Assembly (NCBI GenBank): GCA_030606215.1
Contig: JAUWGW010000016.1
Coordinates: forward strand, 1 to 35,152
Direction: 5' to 3'
Length of the DNA: 35,152 bases
Source: a bacterium
GTDB taxonomy: Bacteria > NPL-UPA2 > JAUVJM01
This document shows positions 32,420 through 35,152 of this stretch, in pieces. A program made the translations under genes and the position numbers. Within the stretch, counting starts at the first letter, position 1, and the number at the start of each line of letters is the position of its first letter. Below the pieces are notes generated by a model, which saw nothing but the letters and a program-made list of their open reading frames with translations, was not told where the DNA came from and did no database searches.

Positions 32420-33835
32420 ATGCAAGAAGAAAAACAGAAGATGGGATTGGTTGGATTGGCGGTTATGGGGCAGAACCTTGCCCTCAACATTGAATCAAAG
32501 GGTTTTCCTATTGCCGTATTCAACAGGACTTCAGCAAAGACTGAAGAGTTCGCAAAAGGAACCGCTAAGGGAAAGAAAATCCTCCCCACCTATTCCATTG
32601 AGGAATTCGTCAATTCACTTGAAAAGCCCCGACGCATTATGCTTATGGTAAAAGCCGGCGAGGCTGTAGATAATTTTATCGAGAAACTGCTCCCTAATCT
32701 GGAGAAAGGTGACCTCATAATTGATGGGGGCAACTCTTTTTTTGGTGATACCATCCGCCGCAGTAAGAATTTAGCTGAGAAAGGCATTCTCTATATCGGC
32801 ACCGGAGTCAGTGGAGGAGAAGAGGGGGCACTCCATGGACCTTCACTAATGCCAGGAGGACAGAAATCTTCCTACGATTTGATGGCTCCCATCTTTACCA
32901 AAATTGCTGCCCAGGTAAACGGTGACCCGTGCTGTGCCTACATCGGACCTGATGGAGCAGGACATTATGTGAAAATGGTCCACAATGGTATAGAGTATGG
33001 GGATATGCAGCTGATTACCGAAGCCTACACAATCATGAAAAATATTCTTGGTATGGGAGCTCCCGAGCTACATCAGGTCTTCTCAAAATGGAACGAAGGA
33101 GAACTCAATTCGTACCTTATTGAGATAACCGCAGACATTTTCTCCAAGACCGATGAAGAGACAGGAAAACCGCTCGTAGAACTGATACTGGACAAAGCCG
33201 GTCAGAAAGGAACAGGCAAATGGGCAAGCCAGTCCGCGCTTGATTTGGGCATCCCGGCACCTACAATTGCTGAAGCGGTTTTCGCCCGTTGTATCTCAGC
33301 TCTCAAAGAGGAGCGGGTACAGGCCTCAAGAATTCTCCCCGGACCAGAAACCAAGTTTGATGGCAACCGTGAAGAATTCATTGAAGCTATCCGTCAGGCT
33401 CTCTACGCTTCCAAAATATGCAGTTATGCCCAGGGCTTTGCTCTGATGCAGTCAGCAGGTAAAGAGCACAAATGGAATCTCAAATTAGGAGAGATTGCTA
33501 TGATCTGGCGAGGTGGCTGCATAATCAGAGCTCAATTCCTGCACGGGATAAAGGAAGCCTTTGACCGCAACCCGGGTCTCGCCAATCTGCTTCTTGACCC
33601 TTATTTCAAGGAAGTTATAGGGAAATCTCAAAAAGCCTGGCGCATGGTAATCTCTACATCTGCCAATCTGGGTGTTCCGATTCCGGCTTTCAGTTCCGCA
33701 CTTTGTTACTACGACTCCTATCGTCAGGAAAGGCTGAGCGCTAATTTGATTCAGGCTCAAAGAGATTACTTCGGCGCTCATACCTACCAACGAATAGATA
33801 AAGAAGGAACATTTCACACTGATTGGTATCAGTAA
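32420..33835 (+). CDS. gnd: 6-phosphogluconate dehydrogenase, decarboxylating
   Basis: 471 residues, the long dimeric form. It oxidises 6-phosphogluconate to ribulose 5-phosphate and CO2. NADP loop [18 protein letters not shown] with NRT after the second strand, [21 protein letters not shown], catalytic Lys in [29 protein letters not shown], and the C-terminal [13 protein letters not shown] tail that completes the partner active site. AAGGAG precedes the start by about eight bases. The stop TAA (33833-33835) is part of the left end of MITE-like copy D, although the protein end is of normal length. Zwf and a gluconate kinase are not in the window. Confidence 0.97.
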   Translation: MQEEKQKMGLVGLAVMGQNLALNIESKGFPIAVFNRTSAKTEEFAKGTAKGKKILPTYSIEEFVNSLEKPRRIMLMVKAGEAVDNFIEKLLPNLEKGDLIIDGGNSFFGDTIRRSKNLAEKGILYIGTGVSGGEEGALHGPSLMPGGQKSSYDLMAPIFTKIAAQVNGDPCCAYIGPDGAGHYVKMVHNGIEYGDMQLITEAYTIMKNILGMGAPELHQVFSKWNEGELNSYLIEITADIFSKTDEETGKPLVELILDKAGQKGTGKWASQSALDLGIPAPTIAEAVFARCISALKEERVQASRILPGPETKFDGNREEFIEAIRQALYASKICSYAQGFALMQSAGKEHKWNLKLGEIAMIWRGGCIIRAQFLHGIKEAFDRNPGLANLLLDPYFKEVIGKSQKAWRMVISTSANLGVPIPAFSSALCYYDSYRQERLSANLIQAQRDYFGAHTYQRIDKEGTFHTDWYQ

Positions 33836-34013
33836 GTATTCGGTGAAGTGTGTTTCCTGTCATTCCCATGAAACTTGTCCTCGCGAAAGCGGGGAATGGG
33901 AATCTATTCACTTTTGGATTCCTTCCCGCGCAAGCGGGAATCTATTCCTGCTTCCGCAGGAATGACAAAAAGGACAGGAATGACCACATTGACACGGTCG
34001 ACCGAATATTTAC
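33832..34013. mobile_element. MITE-like element, copy D, at the gnd stop codon
   Basis: Left end GTAAGTATTCGGTGAAG (33832-33848) and right end CGACCGAATATTTAC (to 34013) are inverted relative to each other. The inside holds CATTCCC, CGCGAAAGCGGGG, TTCCCGCGCAAGCGGGAATC and CTGCTTCCGCAGGAATGAC palindromes, as in copy A. GGTAT occurs just outside both ends (about 33825-33829 and 34014-34018), a possible decayed duplication. The element fills the gap between gnd and hepT and may act as a bidirectional terminator. Confidence 0.7.
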
Positions 34014-34036
34014 GGTATAGTTTTGTGGCTCGTGGG

Positions 34037-34462
34037 TTATGAAGTTTTTGTCAGAAACACAGTGATATAACGTCTAAAAGCATCAAAATCGGTTAGCTGA
34101 TTTTGTAGAATTCCGTAAATCTTCTTTAAATCTATTTCTAAATAATCATGCACTAAAATGTTTCTTAGTCCTGCCATACCTTGAATTCTCTTAGCAAAAT
34201 CAGGAGGGATGATTCCTTCTGAGCCCAATCTATCAATGACCTCTGTGTAGTCCTCACATCTATTCTTACCAAGAGCTGAAAGTATATGACTGCCTATATC
34301 AACTAAATTTTGAGTAGCCAGCTGAAGCCCATGTTCAATTTCCCACTGTTTCTTAAAATCTGAACAGATTTCTTCAAGAGAATATATTTGTAGAGCTGCC
34401 AAAGACCGACTCACACGCTCTAATTCCCTGAGATGTTTATAGATTACATCTTTATCTATCAT
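34037..34462 (-). CDS. hepT: HepT-type HEPN toxin
   Basis: 141 residues, DUF86/HEPN fold of helices. The RNase motif RNILVHDY (R100, H105, Y107) fits the RX4HXY signature; in studied HepT proteins the tyrosine is adenylylated by the MntA partner to silence the toxin. It begins in the last codon of mntA (ATGA overlap), the usual order antitoxin first. The likely target is RNA (tRNA in studied cases). Located between copy D and an insertion sequence, in an accessory setting. Confidence 0.9.
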   Translation of the reverse strand: MIDKDVIYKHLRELERVSRSLAALQIYSLEEICSDFKKQWEIEHGLQLATQNLVDIGSHILSALGKNRCEDYTEVIDRLGSEGIIPPDFAKRIQGMAGLRNILVHDYLEIDLKKIYGILQNQLTDFDAFRRYITVFLTKTS

Positions 34463-34881
34463 GCTAGCACTCTCTGCCTAAAATATTTATTCTGGATCTC
34501 ACGTAGTGGCTTAGTATCTATATACCGTTGAAGGGAATGCACTTCAAAAAAGATTCTATCCTTCTCATCTTTGCTGTCAATAATAGTCCCATCTCTTACA
34601 ACCCTATGGGCAAGAAGTGGAGGTGCTGAGTTAAGGCAGATCACATCAATCCTATTGGACTTAAGTACTGCCATCAAATCCGCCGTCAGTTCCGCCTGGT
34701 ATCCCAAAATTCCTTCTTTTGCTATTCCCTTATTTATTAGAACAGCTATGTCGGTGTCACTAAGTGGATTGCTCTCATCTCTGGCACGAGAACCAAATAG
34801 GTAAGCAACAGTCACCTCTGGTTTGTTCTTAAAATATTTTTTCAACATGCTAATTATTTGTTCACATTTTTGAGATGCCAT
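34459..34881 (-). CDS. mntA: MntA-type nucleotidyltransferase antitoxin
   Basis: 140 residues from the ATG at 34881 (MASQKCEQII), chosen because GGAGG lies five bases upstream; the frame is open further up to 35061 but that region is the end of an insertion sequence. Minimal nucleotidyltransferase fold with the GSx10DxD motif: G30, S31, D42 and D44 in FGSRARDESNPLSDTDIAV. It should AMPylate the HepT toxin. The protein is about 40 residues longer than the smallest MNT proteins; the end (EVHSLQRYIDTKPLREIQ) is helical. Forms a module with hepT. Confidence 0.9.
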   Translation of the reverse strand: MASQKCEQIISMLKKYFKNKPEVTVAYLFGSRARDESNPLSDTDIAVLINKGIAKEGILGYQAELTADLMAVLKSNRIDVICLNSAPPLLAHRVVRDGTIIDSKDEKDRIFFEVHSLQRYIDTKPLREIQNKYFRQRVLA

Positions 34882-34967
34882 TGGTGCCTCCTGCTCAATA
34901 TTATCGCCAACCTTCCCCAAAAAAGCAAGAAAAATGTGACTGTCGAACACTGTCATACCAAAATGAT

Positions 34968-35003
34968 AATGTCCTATTGTAGCAAAATAGAAATGTCCTA
35001 TTG
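34968..35003. repeat. tandem AATGTCCTATTG boxes at an insertion-sequence end
   Basis: AATGTCCTATTG occurs at 34968-34979 and again at 34992-35003, 24 bp apart. They precede the transposase start at 35039 and are probably transposase-binding sites of the left end. A third weaker AATGTCC occurs in the element at 1538-1682. The outer tip of the insertion sequence is not clear; TGTCGAACACTGTCA near 34941 is one candidate. Confidence 0.55.
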
Positions 35004-35038
35004 GGAAGTTAATAATGCTCTTCAGAAAGGAGAGCATT

Positions 35039-35152
35039 ATGGACAGAAAGGACATTATCATAATGAGACAGGAAGAATTAAGAAGGGCAAGTATAGTGAG
35101 TAAAGCTATGGAGGGATTGATAATTCAGAAGAAAGCTGCTGAGATTATTGGT
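35039..35152 (+). CDS. transposase N-terminus (helix-turn-helix, ISNCY-like), cut by window edge
   Basis: 38 codons visible from an ATG preceded by AAAGGAG. The residues MRQEELRRASIVSKAMEG and IIQKKAAEIIG are a typical helix-turn-helix opening of ISNCY-type (and IS481/IS21-like) transposases, where a lysine/arginine-rich helix leads to the AAEIIG turn. The rest of the gene lies outside. The ATG at 35063 is an alternative start. With the boxes at 34968-35003 this is the left end of an insertion sequence next to the mntA-hepT pair. Confidence 0.7.
   Translation, partial: MDRKDIIIMRQEELRRASIVSKAMEGLIIQKKAAEIIG

Noticed and set aside
34882-35061. N-terminal extension of MntA to 35061
   Set aside because: Runs through the insertion-sequence end; GGAGG before 34881 and family length favour the shorter form.

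Overview
The window looks like a chromosomal piece of an uncultured, probably anaerobic, fermentative bacterium with a Gram-negative envelope. The evidence is a PEP-CTERM/LamG exported protein, a GldF/GldG-type ABC system, a LytM peptidase, LarA/B/E nickel-pincer genes, a sulfide-type Thi4 and many short palindromic repeats. This mix is often met in Omnitrophota and related lineages, but no marker here fixes the phylum, so the placement is an inference.

Left end (1-2583): a decayed accessory zone. It holds the end of a LamG protein, a possible transposase remnant, two tandem broken uroporphyrinogen-decarboxylase-like genes, a 145-bp element with long inverted ends, and an intact LamG/PEP-CTERM gene behind a strong sigma70-type promoter.

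Middle (2580-26421, minus strand): a long co-directional housekeeping and transport block. In transcription order it begins at a near-consensus promoter with uxaE, a Gfo/Idh/MocA oxidoreductase, nagB and nagA. A second promoter drives gap-thi4-pgk-tpiA-secG. Next comes an oligopeptide importer (oppD, oppF, oppA, oppB, oppC) with a LytM endopeptidase gene inside it. Then come tRNA-Leu(GAG), two sugar-ABC permeases, ndk-purB-purM, and a Gld-type ABC transporter with its GldG and DUF4340 partners.

Right (26590-33835, plus strand): a seven-gene operon, driven divergently from uxaE by a perfect TTGACA/TATAAT promoter. It contains an SDR D-mannonate oxidoreductase (uxuB type), a HAD hydrolase, larE, larB, a divergent larA homologue, pdxB and gnd. 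Together with uxaE across the promoter this suggests an undescribed uronate route. Tagaturonate is epimerised to fructuronate, which is reduced to mannonate. A nickel-pincer 2-epimerase could then turn mannonate into gluconate, which after phosphorylation would enter the oxidative pentose phosphate pathway through Gnd. The epimerase substrate and the kinase are inferred, not shown.

Right edge (33832-35152): a MITE-like repeat, a MntA-HepT toxin-antitoxin pair and the left end of an insertion sequence.

A repeat family runs through the window. Its best copy (11190-11397) has inverted ends, internal palindromes and a perfect 8-bp flanking duplication. Other copies touch the stop codons of gnd and oppB, and a related fragment forms the tail of an ABC ATPase gene.
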